Positions 27,527-36,542 of a DNA stretch of 64,000 nucleotides are shown one piece after another; within the stretch, counting starts at the first letter, position 1; each line of letters starts with the position of its first letter. The notes beneath the pieces were generated by a model. The model was not told the origin of the DNA. It searched no databases and was given only the letters and a program-made list of their open reading frames with translations. The stretch lies in assembly GCA_944325435.1 (NCBI GenBank), contig CALVAC010000003.1, forward strand, positions 1-64,000. The letters run 5' to 3'. This stretch comes from an uncultured Bacteroidales bacterium (GTDB taxonomy: Bacteria; Bacteroidota; Bacteroidia; Bacteroidales; UBA932). Position numbers and translations under genes: made by a program.

Positions 27527-28141
27527 ATGAAGAACAACCTTTCTATCATTTTCAGTGTTGTGGCCCTGATTGCCGCAATCGTATTCGGGGCGATATCCAT
27601 GTCCGAGGGGAGCAAGGGGGAAAAGACTGTCGCCAATGCTTCAGACACTACGGCAGTCGCAGCTGAAGGCTCAATTGTATATATCGATCTGGACAGGATA
27701 TTCCAGGAGTACGATATGGCCAACGACCTCCGTTCAGTGGTGGAGACCAAGGTGCAGAACATACAGGCAGAAGTGAACCGCAGGGGACAGAAGCTTGAGA
27801 AGGACTACAATGATTTCCAGGAAAAGATAAACAAAGGGCTGATGACCCGTTCCGTAGCCGAAGTGCAGGGGCAGAAGATCCAGCAGCAGCAGGACGAGTT
27901 CAACAACTACGCCGCACAGAAGCAGAACGAGATAACGGAGGAACAGATGGTGATGACGAACCAGATCGTGGATGCCATCAAGACCTATCTGGACAAATAC
28001 AACGAGGACAGGAAATATTCGATGATCCTCACCAACCAGGGTGGGGTGCCGGTATTCACGGCAGACCCTGCACTAGACATTACCGATGATGTGCTTGCAG
28101 GCCTCAACGAGGAATATGTCAAGAACAAAAACAAGGAATAG
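27527..28141 (+). CDS. second OmpH/Skp-family protein
   Basis: 204 aa. One N-terminal hydrophobic segment (SIIFSVVALIAAIVFGAISM) lacks a clear signal-peptidase site, so it may be a membrane anchor rather than a cleaved signal. VYIDLDRIFQEYDMANDLRSVVETK matches the Skp opening strand. A coiled coil of about 80 residues rich in Gln/Lys/Glu follows, then the closing strand (YSMILTNQGGVPVFTADPALDITDDVL). It has its own -7 box and directly abuts a glycosyltransferase gene that starts with TTG. Confidence 0.8.
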   Translation: MKNNLSIIFSVVALIAAIVFGAISMSEGSKGEKTVANASDTTAVAAEGSIVYIDLDRIFQEYDMANDLRSVVETKVQNIQAEVNRRGQKLEKDYNDFQEKINKGLMTRSVAEVQGQKIQQQQDEFNNYAAQKQNEITEEQMVMTNQIVDAIKTYLDKYNEDRKYSMILTNQGGVPVFTADPALDITDDVLAGLNEEYVKNKNKE

Positions 28142-29263
28142 TTGAAAATCGCGATACTGTCGTGCTTCTACCCCTATCGAGGGGGGATATCCCAGTTCAA
28201 TGCCTGTCTCTACGGTGAGCTTGGGAAGAGCCATCAGGTCAGGGCATTCAATTTCAGCAGGCAGTATCCATCCTTCCTCTTCCCCGGGAAGACACAGTAT
28301 GTGACGGAAGATGACAACGCCGTACCGGTGGAGAGCATATCCCTGCTGGATACGGCAAATCCGTTTACATACCGGCGCACTGCCGAAGCGATAAAGGAAT
28401 GGGGGCCAGACCTGGTCCTGACAAGATACTGGATGTCCTATTTCGCCCCATCCCTCGGCTATGTCACCCGAAGGCTCAAGGGGCATTGCAAGGTTATCTC
28501 CATTCTGGACAATGTCGTGCCTCACGAGTCGAGGTTTTTCGACACGCCGCTCACGAAATATTTTCTCGGAGGAAGCGATGGCTATGTGACCCTGTGCAAT
28601 GCAGTCGCGGATGACCTGCTGAGACTGCGACCTGATGCCAGATACACGGTCATTCCTCATCCGCTGTACTCGCACTTCGGACAGAAGATGCCGAGAGAGG
28701 AAGCGGAGAAGACGCTCGGACTGGAGCACGGAAAGAAAAACATCCTGTTTTTCGGCCTGATAAGGGAATATAAAGGACTGGACATACTGCTGGAGGCTTT
28801 TGCCGGACTTCCGGATGAGTACAGGCTCATTGTGGCGGGCGAACCGTACGGTCCGTTCGACAGATACAGGAAAATAATCGACGGAATGGATGACGGAGGG
28901 CGGGTGAAGCTGTTCCTCCGCTATATCAGGGATGCGGAAGTGAGTTCATTCTTTTCTGCATCGGATGTCGTGGTCCTGCCATACAGGAGCGCTACACAGA
29001 GCGGCATCAGTTCCATATCCTACCATTTCGAGGTGCCGATGATAGTCACCGGTGCAGGAGGGCTGAAAGAGATGATAGGAGACAGGGGCACCGGTATTGT
29101 AGCACGGGACTGCTCCCCCGAAGCGATCAGGGAAGAGATACTGGAATATTTCAGCAATCCGTCGACAGCCGGGAACTGCATAATGAACATAAGGAAAGAA
29201 AAGGAAAGGCTTTCATGGGGCAGTTTCTGCAGAAAGCTGGTTGAATTCTACGAAACGCTATGA
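28142..29263 (+). CDS. GT4-type glycosyltransferase (TTG start)
   Basis: 373 aa. The N-terminal half opens KIAILSCFYPYRGGISQFN, the Gly-rich nucleotide-sugar-side loop. The C-terminal half has the GT-B donor domain: KNILFFGLIREYKGLDILLEAFAGLP, SASDVVVLPYRSATQSGISSISYHFEVPMIVTGAGG. The start codon is TTG at 28142, immediately after the stop of the skp-like gene with no spacer; no ATG nearby fits the conserved N-terminus. It overlaps the next gene by 4 bp (ATGA). The sugar and acceptor are unknown. Confidence 0.85.
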   Translation: MKIAILSCFYPYRGGISQFNACLYGELGKSHQVRAFNFSRQYPSFLFPGKTQYVTEDDNAVPVESISLLDTANPFTYRRTAEAIKEWGPDLVLTRYWMSYFAPSLGYVTRRLKGHCKVISILDNVVPHESRFFDTPLTKYFLGGSDGYVTLCNAVADDLLRLRPDARYTVIPHPLYSHFGQKMPREEAEKTLGLEHGKKNILFFGLIREYKGLDILLEAFAGLPDEYRLIVAGEPYGPFDRYRKIIDGMDDGGRVKLFLRYIRDAEVSSFFSASDVVVLPYRSATQSGISSISYHFEVPMIVTGAGGLKEMIGDRGTGIVARDCSPEAIREEILEYFSNPSTAGNCIMNIRKEKERLSWGSFCRKLVEFYETL

Positions 29264-30975
29264 TTATGAGAAAGATATTCTTGACACTGGAGATTCTGAT
29301 GATATGCCTCGCCGTATCATCATCAGGAGAGGCTGCCGCTCAGGATTATGTGGCTCCTCCTGTGACCATATCCAAGGAGAAGGTGAAGCTGGACGGGAAA
29401 GCGTACTATTCGCACATCGTACTGGAGAAACAGACCCTGTATTCAATAGCGAAAGCGTATCAGGTGGATATCGAAGATATTTATGCAGCCAATCCTTCCA
29501 TCAAGGAGACAGGACTGAAAAAGAATGCCATCATTCTCATTCCCGTAAAGGAGCCAGCGGCAGTGGAAGAACCGGGAAATGACAGGCAGAGCGTAAAGGC
29601 AGACAAGGCAACAGACCGGAAGGCGGCAAGAGAAGAGAAGAGAAGGAGGAAAGCAGCCCAGAAAGATTTCTTCATCCACACAGTACGGTGGTATGAAAAC
29701 CTGGATGCGATATCGGAGAAATACGGGGTGCCAGCGGAGATCATAATGGAAATCAACGGACTGGAAGGACGGAAACTCAAGAACAGGCAGCAGCTTAAGA
29801 TTCCGACCAATCTCGAGGAATATATGGAGAAAGAGGCAGGAAAGGCCGGTGACGCGGCACCGGAAAAGACGGAAGGCAGCAATGCCCTGCCCGAAAAGAC
29901 CGGTCCTGACTACAGTATAATAGACAGGCTGACTGAAAGGAATAAGGTGAGGGCGCTGCTTATGCTCCCGTTCAATGCGGCAAGCGAGACTCCCAGTTCC
30001 ATCTGTATGGACTTCTACAGCGGTGCGCTCCTTGCTGCCAAAGAGCTAGGAGATGCCGGGACAGATATCGAGCTGAGCGTATATGACACATACGGCGATG
30101 CATTGCCGATAACTGAAGAACGGCTGGCTAAAAGCGATTTTGTCATTGGCCCGCCATCCCTAAAAGGGCTCACAGACCTGCTTGCCCTGTGTCCCGAAAG
30201 CACTTCCGTGATATCACCACTCGACACCAGGACGGCTCAGCTTGTCCAGACGCACAGCAATTTCATCCAGGTACCATCCCCATCCATAGTCCAATACGAA
30301 GACCTCCTGAAATGGATAGGCGAAGACAGAGGGGTGAACGACAGCATTGTAATCATATACGAGAAAGGGATAAAAGACCTGCGCAAGGAAGCTGAATTCC
30401 AGGAAATCATCGGTGCAAGCCATCTGGAACATTCCTCGTTTTCATACAGCATCCTTGAAGGCAGGGACATACTCGACTCCCTGGCATCGAAGCTGACTCT
30501 TGAGGGAGTGAACCGCGTACTTGTAGCTTCGGAGAGCGAAGCTTTCGTGAACGATGTGGTACGTAATCTCAACCTGCTGATACACAACAGATATAATATC
30601 GTATTATACGGCGCATCCAGAATCAGGAGCTATGAGACAATAGATGTAGCCAACCTGCATAACGCATCCCTGCACACATCCGCATCCTACTATATAGACT
30701 ACGACACGCCTGAAGTCAGGGACTTTCTAATGAAATACAGGGCACTGTTCAACACAGAGCCATCCCAGATGGCTTTCCAGGGCTATGACATAATGTATTT
30801 CTTCTCTGAAATATGTTCAGGATACGGGAACGGGTGGTCAGCGCATCTGACATCGGAAAACAGGAAAATGCTGATGTCGGATTTCAGTTTCATAAAGACA
30901 GGGGAAGGTCTTGAACGGAATGCGGTACGACGCGTCATATACGGACCTGACTATTCAGTCACCCTTGTCAGATAA
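29260..30975 (+). CDS. secreted protein with two LysM domains and a receptor-type ligand-binding domain
   Basis: 571 aa with a signal peptide (LEILMICLAVSSSGEAAAQ). Two LysM peptidoglycan-binding repeats are seen: SHIVLEKQTLYSIAKAYQV...PSIKETGLKKNAIILIP (about residues 49-92) and HTVRWYENLDAISEKYGVP...LEGRKLKNRQQLKIP (about 140-182). A Lys/Glu-rich linker sits between them. From residue 215 on it resembles the type 1 periplasmic-binding fold of amino-acid receptors and LpoA (RALLMLPFNAASETPSSICMDFYSGALLAAKEL). It may link cell-wall binding with a sensor or with peptidoglycan-synthase activation; the function is unknown. It overlaps the upstream transferase by 4 bp and the convergent recN by 21 bp. 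Confidence 0.75.
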   Translation: MIMRKIFLTLEILMICLAVSSSGEAAAQDYVAPPVTISKEKVKLDGKAYYSHIVLEKQTLYSIAKAYQVDIEDIYAANPSIKETGLKKNAIILIPVKEPAAVEEPGNDRQSVKADKATDRKAAREEKRRRKAAQKDFFIHTVRWYENLDAISEKYGVPAEIIMEINGLEGRKLKNRQQLKIPTNLEEYMEKEAGKAGDAAPEKTEGSNALPEKTGPDYSIIDRLTERNKVRALLMLPFNAASETPSSICMDFYSGALLAAKELGDAGTDIELSVYDTYGDALPITEERLAKSDFVIGPPSLKGLTDLLALCPESTSVISPLDTRTAQLVQTHSNFIQVPSPSIVQYEDLLKWIGEDRGVNDSIVIIYEKGIKDLRKEAEFQEIIGASHLEHSSFSYSILEGRDILDSLASKLTLEGVNRVLVASESEAFVNDVVRNLNLLIHNRYNIVLYGASRIRSYETIDVANLHNASLHTSASYYIDYDTPEVRDFLMKYRALFNTEPSQMAFQGYDIMYFFSEICSGYGNGWSAHLTSENRKMLMSDFSFIKTGEGLERNAVRRVIYGPDYSVTLVR

Positions 30976-32646
30976 CGACAGAAGCGTCCTTGCATTCTCT
31001 ATGGCGGCAGAAGTGACCTCCGAGCCGCTGAGCATCCTGGCCATCTCCATCACACGCTCTTCCGGAGATAGTCTGGCAATGGTTGTCGATGTCTTGCCGG
31101 ACACGGTATCCGTAATCTTCGACACAAGATAGTGCGCCTTTCCCTTTGCCGCCACCTGGGGCAGATGCGTTATGGCAAAGACCTGCATATTGTCCCCCAT
31201 CCTGCATATCATGGAACCCATCTTGTCAGCGACGCTGCCGGACACCCCGGTATCGATCTCATCGAATATCATCGTCGGCATCATCGTATAGCGGGCCATC
31301 ATCTCTTTGAGGCAGAGCATAATCCTGGACATCTCGCCGCCGGATGCGCATCTGGACAGTTCAACGGCGTTGCGTCCGGTGGATGAGAAAAGAAAGACCG
31401 CCGAATCCTTTCCGGATGCCGAAAGAGGGGCTTCCTGCAGACTGACCTCAAAGACAGCATGCTGAAGTTCGAGAGAACGTATTGAATCCTGGACAGCATG
31501 CGCGAATGACGGGGCTGCCTTGAGCCTTGTATCATGCAGCTGGCCGGCCACACTGGCAAGATTCCCCGTAACTGTATCAAGCCTGGCTTCAAGTTCCGCA
31601 CGCCTTTCCACAAAGGCAGAGGAATCGTGCAGGACCGCCTTGAGGCTGTCCCTGACCGCGACAAGCCCTGCAATATCCCTGCAGGAGAATTTCTGCATCA
31701 GTCCATACAGGAGAGACAGCCTGTCCTCCACCTGCTGCAGCCTTTCCTGAGAGACTTCAGTCCTCGAATCCATATCTGAAATCTCCGCAAGGATGTCATC
31801 CAGTTCCACCCTTGCAGAAGCAATCCTTTCCAGTACGGATGTGATACCCGGAACATACTGGCTGATGCGTTCCAGCCGCTTTGTGCTCTCCCTCAAAATC
31901 GCATCCAGAGAAAGCCTCCCGCCCTCATCATCAGATGAAAAAAGAGTCTCCACAGCATAGAGGCTGTCCTTGATTTCTTCAGCATTGGCAAGCTGTCTCT
32001 GCTCTGCCTCGAGAGCCTCCAGCTCGCCATCCCTGAGATTGGCCGACTCCAGCTGCGAATATCTCGCCTGGTCATAGTCACGCTCCCCCTCTATCCTCGC
32101 AATCTTAGCATTGAGATCATCAAGATCCGCTTTCAGGGATATGTACTCCCTGTACAGGGCAGCGCATCTGTCCAGAAGCAGAGAATTGCCTGCATAGTGG
32201 TCAAGGGCAGACAGTTGGAAACGTCTGTCCGACAGCAGAAGCGTCTGATGCTGTGAATGGATATCTATCAGATGGGCTGACAGGGAAGACAGCACTCCGG
32301 CAGAAACCGGAGAGTCATTTGCGAACGCCCGTGCCCTGCCGGAACGCGACACCACCCGTCTGAGGACAAGGCGGTCATCCTCCGCCTCGATATCGTTCTC
32401 CTCCAGAAGATGCCTCAATGCAGAATCATCCCTGCCGATATCGAACTCCGCCTCCACGACGCAGTTGTCCGCGCTATCCCCTATCACCGCCGCGTCAGCC
32501 TTCGACCCGAGCACCAGGGATATAGAACCGAGAAGGATGGATTTGCCGGCTCCTGTCTGGCCTGTTATGATGACAAGACCCTCCGGAAACTCAATATCCA
32601 GAGAGTCTATAAGCACATAGTTTTTTACCTGGAGCCGCCGGAGCAT
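30955..32646 (-). CDS. recN: DNA repair protein RecN
   Basis: 563 aa SMC-like ATPase for double-strand-break repair. Walker A is GQTGAGKSILLGS (about residues 29-41); two coiled-coil arms fill the middle; the ABC signature SGGEMSRIMLCLK and Walker B MIFDEIDTGVSGSVADK are near the C-terminus. It is 6 bp after rpoZ and last of the trxB-bamD-rpoZ-recN group. Its 3' end overlaps the LysM gene by 21 bp on the other strand. Confidence 0.95.
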   Translation of the reverse strand: MLRRLQVKNYVLIDSLDIEFPEGLVIITGQTGAGKSILLGSISLVLGSKADAAVIGDSADNCVVEAEFDIGRDDSALRHLLEENDIEAEDDRLVLRRVVSRSGRARAFANDSPVSAGVLSSLSAHLIDIHSQHQTLLLSDRRFQLSALDHYAGNSLLLDRCAALYREYISLKADLDDLNAKIARIEGERDYDQARYSQLESANLRDGELEALEAEQRQLANAEEIKDSLYAVETLFSSDDEGGRLSLDAILRESTKRLERISQYVPGITSVLERIASARVELDDILAEISDMDSRTEVSQERLQQVEDRLSLLYGLMQKFSCRDIAGLVAVRDSLKAVLHDSSAFVERRAELEARLDTVTGNLASVAGQLHDTRLKAAPSFAHAVQDSIRSLELQHAVFEVSLQEAPLSASGKDSAVFLFSSTGRNAVELSRCASGGEMSRIMLCLKEMMARYTMMPTMIFDEIDTGVSGSVADKMGSMICRMGDNMQVFAITHLPQVAAKGKAHYLVSKITDTVSGKTSTTIARLSPEERVMEMARMLSGSEVTSAAIENARTLLSLSDKGD

Positions 32647-32652
32647 TGTGAC

Positions 32653-32982
32653 CTATTCCTCCTTGCTGTCCTCTTTTGCCATCCTGTAGTAGATCTCACC
32701 GTTCTCGAACTCCGATATCGCCACGAGAGCCGGCTTGGGCTGTCTTTCGTAATATTTGGAAATCTCTATCTGCTCCCTGTTCTCGAAGACCTCCTCCATA
32801 GTGTCACGGTCATTCTTGAAATCCTCAAGCTTCCTGGTGAGTTCCTTCTTCTCCGCGATGGCGATCTGATTCGCCCTCTTGGAAAGGATGACTACCGTCT
32901 CGTAAATGTTCTTTGTCGGCTCCGCGAGATTGCAGAGGTCTCTGGTGATGGTGTTCACCGGTATTTTCCTGGAATTTGCCAT
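32653..32982 (-). CDS. rpoZ: RNA polymerase omega subunit (Bacteroidota type)
   Basis: 109 aa. Small subunit that assists beta-prime folding and assembly. The Bacteroidota form is recognised by NTITRDLCNLAEPTKNIYETVVILSKRANQIA followed by a charged helix and KPALVAISEFENGEIYYR. The order bamD-rpoZ-recN is typical of the phylum. The gap to bamD is about 90 bp. Confidence 0.88.
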   Translation of the reverse strand: MANSRKIPVNTITRDLCNLAEPTKNIYETVVILSKRANQIAIAEKKELTRKLEDFKNDRDTMEEVFENREQIEISKYYERQPKPALVAISEFENGEIYYRMAKEDSKEE

Positions 32983-33073
32983 TTTCTTAATCCTTTTTCA
33001 CTTTTATCTTCCCGGAAGAGCATTCCTGAAATTCCCCTTCCATCTATTTATACCGCAGTTTCACGGCAGTGTT

Positions 33074-33997
33074 TCATTTTTCTGACCTGCGCTCTTCAAT
33101 CTTTTTCTTCCGAGCCTCCTGCTTCATGGCCTTCTCCCTCTCCTTGCGTTCCTTTGCGAAAGCTTTCTCTTTCATATCTATGTCGGCATCGATGACTGCA
33201 GCACGACCGAGCGCCCTCTGCGCCCTCTTGTACAAGGCATCCAGCTCTTTCCTGTATTGCGACTCCGGATATTCCCCTATGAAATTGAGATAGTCATCCA
33301 CAAAGACCATATAACGCTCCTTCTGCTTGCCTAGCACTGAAAGACGGGCATATTTATAGGAGGCCATGGCCGTATAGTAGAGTATTTCCTCTCGGTACAT
33401 GTTCTCCGAATTGTCTTTAAGGACATTCCTGAAGGCCACCCTCGCAGCGAGATAATCCTCCATATGGTAGTACAGCCTTGCAGCCTCGAAAGCCTTGGTG
33501 TCCAGCCTTGTCTGGAGGTCATCCATCATCTGCTGGCAGGCACCGATATGTGAGGAGTTCGGATATTCGAGCATATATTCCGAAATGTGCTGCATGGCAA
33601 TCCGGGTAGGATTCTGGTCCAGTTCATACCTGTAGGTAGAACGGTAGAGGCAGTCCAGCCTGAGAAAACGCGCCTCGGATGCGAACGGGCTGCGCGGATA
33701 ATTCTCCACAAAACTTGCGAAATTGGTCTCGGCGGTGTAATAGTCTTTGAACCTGTAGTTGCTCAGACCCCAGTAATACTGGACAGTGTCATCCCGTTCC
33801 GTCCCGCTCGTCAGCACGGACAGCGACTCGAAGAGGGCTGCCGCCTTGGAATACTTGCCACTGTTGAAATATTCGAATGCCGCCTCGTATTTGGCATCTG
33901 CATCATTGCTGTTGAGCAGCGCCTCATACTGGGACTTGCAGGCCGACACCGCCACTGCAACGGCGGCCGACACGAGAATTAACCTTGAAAACTTCAT
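33074..33997 (-). CDS. bamD: outer-membrane assembly lipoprotein BamD
   Basis: 307 aa lipoprotein of the Bam complex. The signal ends at a lipobox (AVAVSAC, Cys 20). The mature part is built of TPR-like helices (KYEAAFEYFNSGKYSKAAALFESL, NYRFKDYYTAETNFASFVENYPRSPFASEARFL), as in BamD. The last 40 residues are a highly charged Lys/Glu/Arg tail. It lies 8 bp after trxB. With BamA at 22385 and two Skp-like proteins, most outer-membrane assembly functions are in this window. Confidence 0.9.
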   Translation of the reverse strand: MKFSRLILVSAAVAVAVSACKSQYEALLNSNDADAKYEAAFEYFNSGKYSKAAALFESLSVLTSGTERDDTVQYYWGLSNYRFKDYYTAETNFASFVENYPRSPFASEARFLRLDCLYRSTYRYELDQNPTRIAMQHISEYMLEYPNSSHIGACQQMMDDLQTRLDTKAFEAARLYYHMEDYLAARVAFRNVLKDNSENMYREEILYYTAMASYKYARLSVLGKQKERYMVFVDDYLNFIGEYPESQYRKELDALYKRAQRALGRAAVIDADIDMKEKAFAKERKEREKAMKQEARKKKIEERRSEK

Positions 33998-34004
33998 CTT
34001 GTCG

Positions 34005-34937
34005 TCAGTTCTGTTTCATTGAGTTGAGAAACTTCTCCACATCCATTGCCGCGCGGCATCCCGATGCGGCAGCCGTAATCGCCTGTCTGTAGAGCGGATC
34101 CTGCACATCTCCTGCGGCGAAGACACCCTCCACATTCGTCCTGGATGTCTTGCCATCGGTGATGATATAGCCTTCCCCGTCGACATTCACCCAGCTGCTG
34201 AAAAGCTCAGAGTTGGGATGATGTCCTATGGCAAGGAAAAAGCCATCCACAGCGATATCAAATACCTCGCCATCCTTTCTCTGTATCCGCACCCCGTTCA
34301 CTCCGTTCAGGTCCCCGAGCACCTCCCTGGTGTTGCAGTTCCACAGAATCTCGATATTCGGGGTGTTCAGAACCCTTTCCTGCATCGCACTGGATGCCCT
34401 GAGTACATCCCTTCGGACTATCATATAGACCTTGTTGCATATACCGGCAAGATATGAAGCCTCCTCACAGGCGGTGTCACCTCCTCCGACGACAGCCACA
34501 TCCTTCTTCCTGTAGAAGAAACCGTCACAGGTCGCGCATGCCGATACACCCATACCCTTGAATTTCTCTTCCGATGGCAATCCGAGATACCTTGCAGTAG
34601 CTCCGGTGGCTATCACAAGGCTGTCGGCAGCGAGCTCCGTCCCGTCATCCACGACTATCCTGAACGGCCTTTCCGAAAGGTCGGCCGCAGTGACCGCTCC
34701 CCTTCTGACATCCGCCCCGAGGCGCACGGCCTGGGCTTTCATCGTATCCATAAGCACCTGCCCGGAAATTCCGCTCTCGAATCCGGGATAGTTCTCAATG
34801 TCAGTGGTCGTGGTCAGCTGGCCTCCCGGCTGGATACCTTCATACAGGACAGGCGAAAGATTGGCCCTCGCCGCATAGATGGCGGCCGTGTACCCTGCAG
34901 GTCCTCCGCCTATGATCAGACATCTGATATTTTCCAT
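34005..34937 (-). CDS. trxB: thioredoxin reductase
   Basis: 310 aa FAD/NADPH enzyme that reduces thioredoxin. FAD motif GGGPAGYTAAIYAARA at residues 9-24, redox CATC in SACATCDGFF, NADPH motif GGGDTACEEASYL, and the C-terminal FAD block GVFAAGDVQDPLYRQAITAAASGC. First of a minus-strand group with bamD (8 bp), rpoZ and recN. Confidence 0.96.
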   Translation of the reverse strand: MENIRCLIIGGGPAGYTAAIYAARANLSPVLYEGIQPGGQLTTTTDIENYPGFESGISGQVLMDTMKAQAVRLGADVRRGAVTAADLSERPFRIVVDDGTELAADSLVIATGATARYLGLPSEEKFKGMGVSACATCDGFFYRKKDVAVVGGGDTACEEASYLAGICNKVYMIVRRDVLRASSAMQERVLNTPNIEILWNCNTREVLGDLNGVNGVRIQRKDGEVFDIAVDGFFLAIGHHPNSELFSSWVNVDGEGYIITDGKTSRTNVEGVFAAGDVQDPLYRQAITAAASGCRAAMDVEKFLNSMKQN

Positions 34938-35010
34938 TCCGTTTCGGTTTTTAATCTGGCGGCCGGATCATGACCGGACACCGTAATAACTTGCGAATAT
35001 ACTAATTTTT

Positions 35011-35871
35011 TCACACATCCATCATAATGTAACGGCTCAGTTTCCTCACAATCCACGCTATGACACAATCCGGGAGCGCCACCACAACAGGCAGGAATAT
35101 CTTGTTGAGAAGTCCCGGCATCGTGCCTTTCCTTCTGTGGAACAGGGCAGACAACGCCCTGTCCGTCGCCCTGTCCGCAGAAATCATCACCCCGAGACGG
35201 CGTGCGAGTTTCCTCAGGGATGGCTTCAGCGGAATCAGAGGGGTGTCCACGGCTCCGAAATATGCATTTGTAACGCTCACACCGGTCCCGCGGCATTCTA
35301 TCCGGAGAGAACGGGAGAAACCTTTGACAAAGCGTTTTGTATTGCCGTACATCCCGATTGCCGGCCACTCCATCCAGGCTGCAAGGGAAGAGACATTGAG
35401 CACATAGCCCTTTCCTCTGGCAACCATCGCAGGGACAAATTCCCTGCATAGCATCAGAGGGGTGTAGTTATGCAGCATCATTATCAGCGACAGAGCCTTG
35501 CGCGATGTATTGCATATATTCTGGCAATACATTATACCGGCGTTGTTGACCAGGACCTCCACATTGCAGCCACGCGCAAAGGCCGCGACTTCCCCGGCAG
35601 CCTCCTGCCGCGACAGGTCACACGCCAGAGTCCTGACCTCGAATGAATGTCCCGTACCGCAATCCTGCACCGCTGATGCAGCCTGCCCTGTACCGGGCAT
35701 AATTTCACGCCTTATATCCCCGGCTGTCTGCTCCAGCCTGTCTGCCGCTATATCCACAAGGATAAGGCTGTACCCCATTCGGGCAAGTTTCTGTGCATAC
35801 AGCCTGCCCATCCCGGATGCCGCACCGGTCACAAGTGCGAAAGTTCCTGATCTTATGTCTCCTGAATCCAT
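35011..35871 (-). CDS. short-chain dehydrogenase/reductase
   Basis: 286 aa classical SDR. The coenzyme motif TGAASGMGRLYA opens the protein. NNAGIMYC is the NNAG strand, and the catalytic Ser (NVSSLAAW) and Tyr-x3-Lys (YGNTK) follow. The frame is open to 35946, but the residues before MDSGDIRSGTFALVTG do not resemble the family, so 35871 is used. The C-terminal extension with hydrophobic stretches (LLNKIFLPVVVALPDCVIAWIV) resembles SDRs acting on lipid or sterol substrates and may bind membranes. The substrate is unknown. Confidence 0.82.
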   Translation of the reverse strand: MDSGDIRSGTFALVTGAASGMGRLYAQKLARMGYSLILVDIAADRLEQTAGDIRREIMPGTGQAASAVQDCGTGHSFEVRTLACDLSRQEAAGEVAAFARGCNVEVLVNNAGIMYCQNICNTSRKALSLIMMLHNYTPLMLCREFVPAMVARGKGYVLNVSSLAAWMEWPAIGMYGNTKRFVKGFSRSLRIECRGTGVSVTNAYFGAVDTPLIPLKPSLRKLARRLGVMISADRATDRALSALFHRRKGTMPGLLNKIFLPVVVALPDCVIAWIVRKLSRYIMMDV

Positions 35872-36025
35872 TTTACGGTGTTTTTCTGCGTCGGCCGGAC
35901 ATTCCGGTGCGGGACATCCGCTGACGACAGCCTGCAAAATTAGCAAATTTTACAAGCCATCTGAATTTTTATCACAGCAAATCCGGTTCCGGGCAGCCCG
36001 TCAATTTAGAATTATTCAATATTAT

Positions 36026-36056
36026 TTTGTAAAATATGATAAAAACCGTACCTTTG
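36026..36056 (+). promoter_or_regulatory. promoter of the Fur-family gene
   Basis: TTTG at 36026-36029 and TACCTTTG at 36049-36056 with a 19-bp spacer, a textbook Bacteroidota promoter. It rules out the in-frame ATG at 36036 as the main start. Confidence 0.65.
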
Positions 36057-36077
36057 TGCTTATTTTTGCAAAAATCG

Positions 36078-36542
36078 ATGCCTGCACAGAATACAAAGAC
36101 AATGAACATGGAGCAGTTCAAGGCTGCCCTCAAACGCCATTCACTCAAGGCGACTCCACAGCGCCTTGCAGTACACGAGGCCATGCTGAACCTTGGACAT
36201 GCATCCGCCGATATGGTGACGGAGACAATCCGCAGCACCGGAGCCATCAATGTCACCGTGGCTTCAGTATATAACATTCTCACGCAACTGTCAGAACTCG
36301 GAATATACAGGCACAGGATGAGCTCCAACAACAAGATGTATTTCGATGTCAATACTTTCCGGCATATCCATATCTATGACTGCGAGAACCACTGCTACAG
36401 GGACCTGATAGACGAGGAGCTGATGGAACTCATCGAGACACACCTCGGGCGCAGGAAATTCCGGGGCTTCAGGATTGAAGACATAGACATCCAGCTGATA
36501 GCCCGCCCGACAAGGAAGAAATATCCTGTCAGGCGCGGCTGA
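36078..36542 (+). CDS. Fur-family metalloregulator
   Basis: About 154 aa. An N-terminal winged helix (FKAALKRHSLKATPQRLAVHEAMLNLGHASADMV...VTVASVYNILTQLSELGIYRHR) is followed by the dimerisation domain. The metal-ligand segment reads HIHIYDCENHCYRDL; the usual C-terminal CxxC zinc pair is absent, so it is not a canonical ferric Fur and could be a PerR- or Zur-like member. The start is 36078 or the ATG at 36102/36108, both downstream of the promoter. The 3' end overlaps the convergent cstA-like gene by 14 bp. Confidence 0.85.
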   Translation: MPAQNTKTMNMEQFKAALKRHSLKATPQRLAVHEAMLNLGHASADMVTETIRSTGAINVTVASVYNILTQLSELGIYRHRMSSNNKMYFDVNTFRHIHIYDCENHCYRDLIDEELMELIETHLGRRKFRGFRIEDIDIQLIARPTRKKYPVRRG

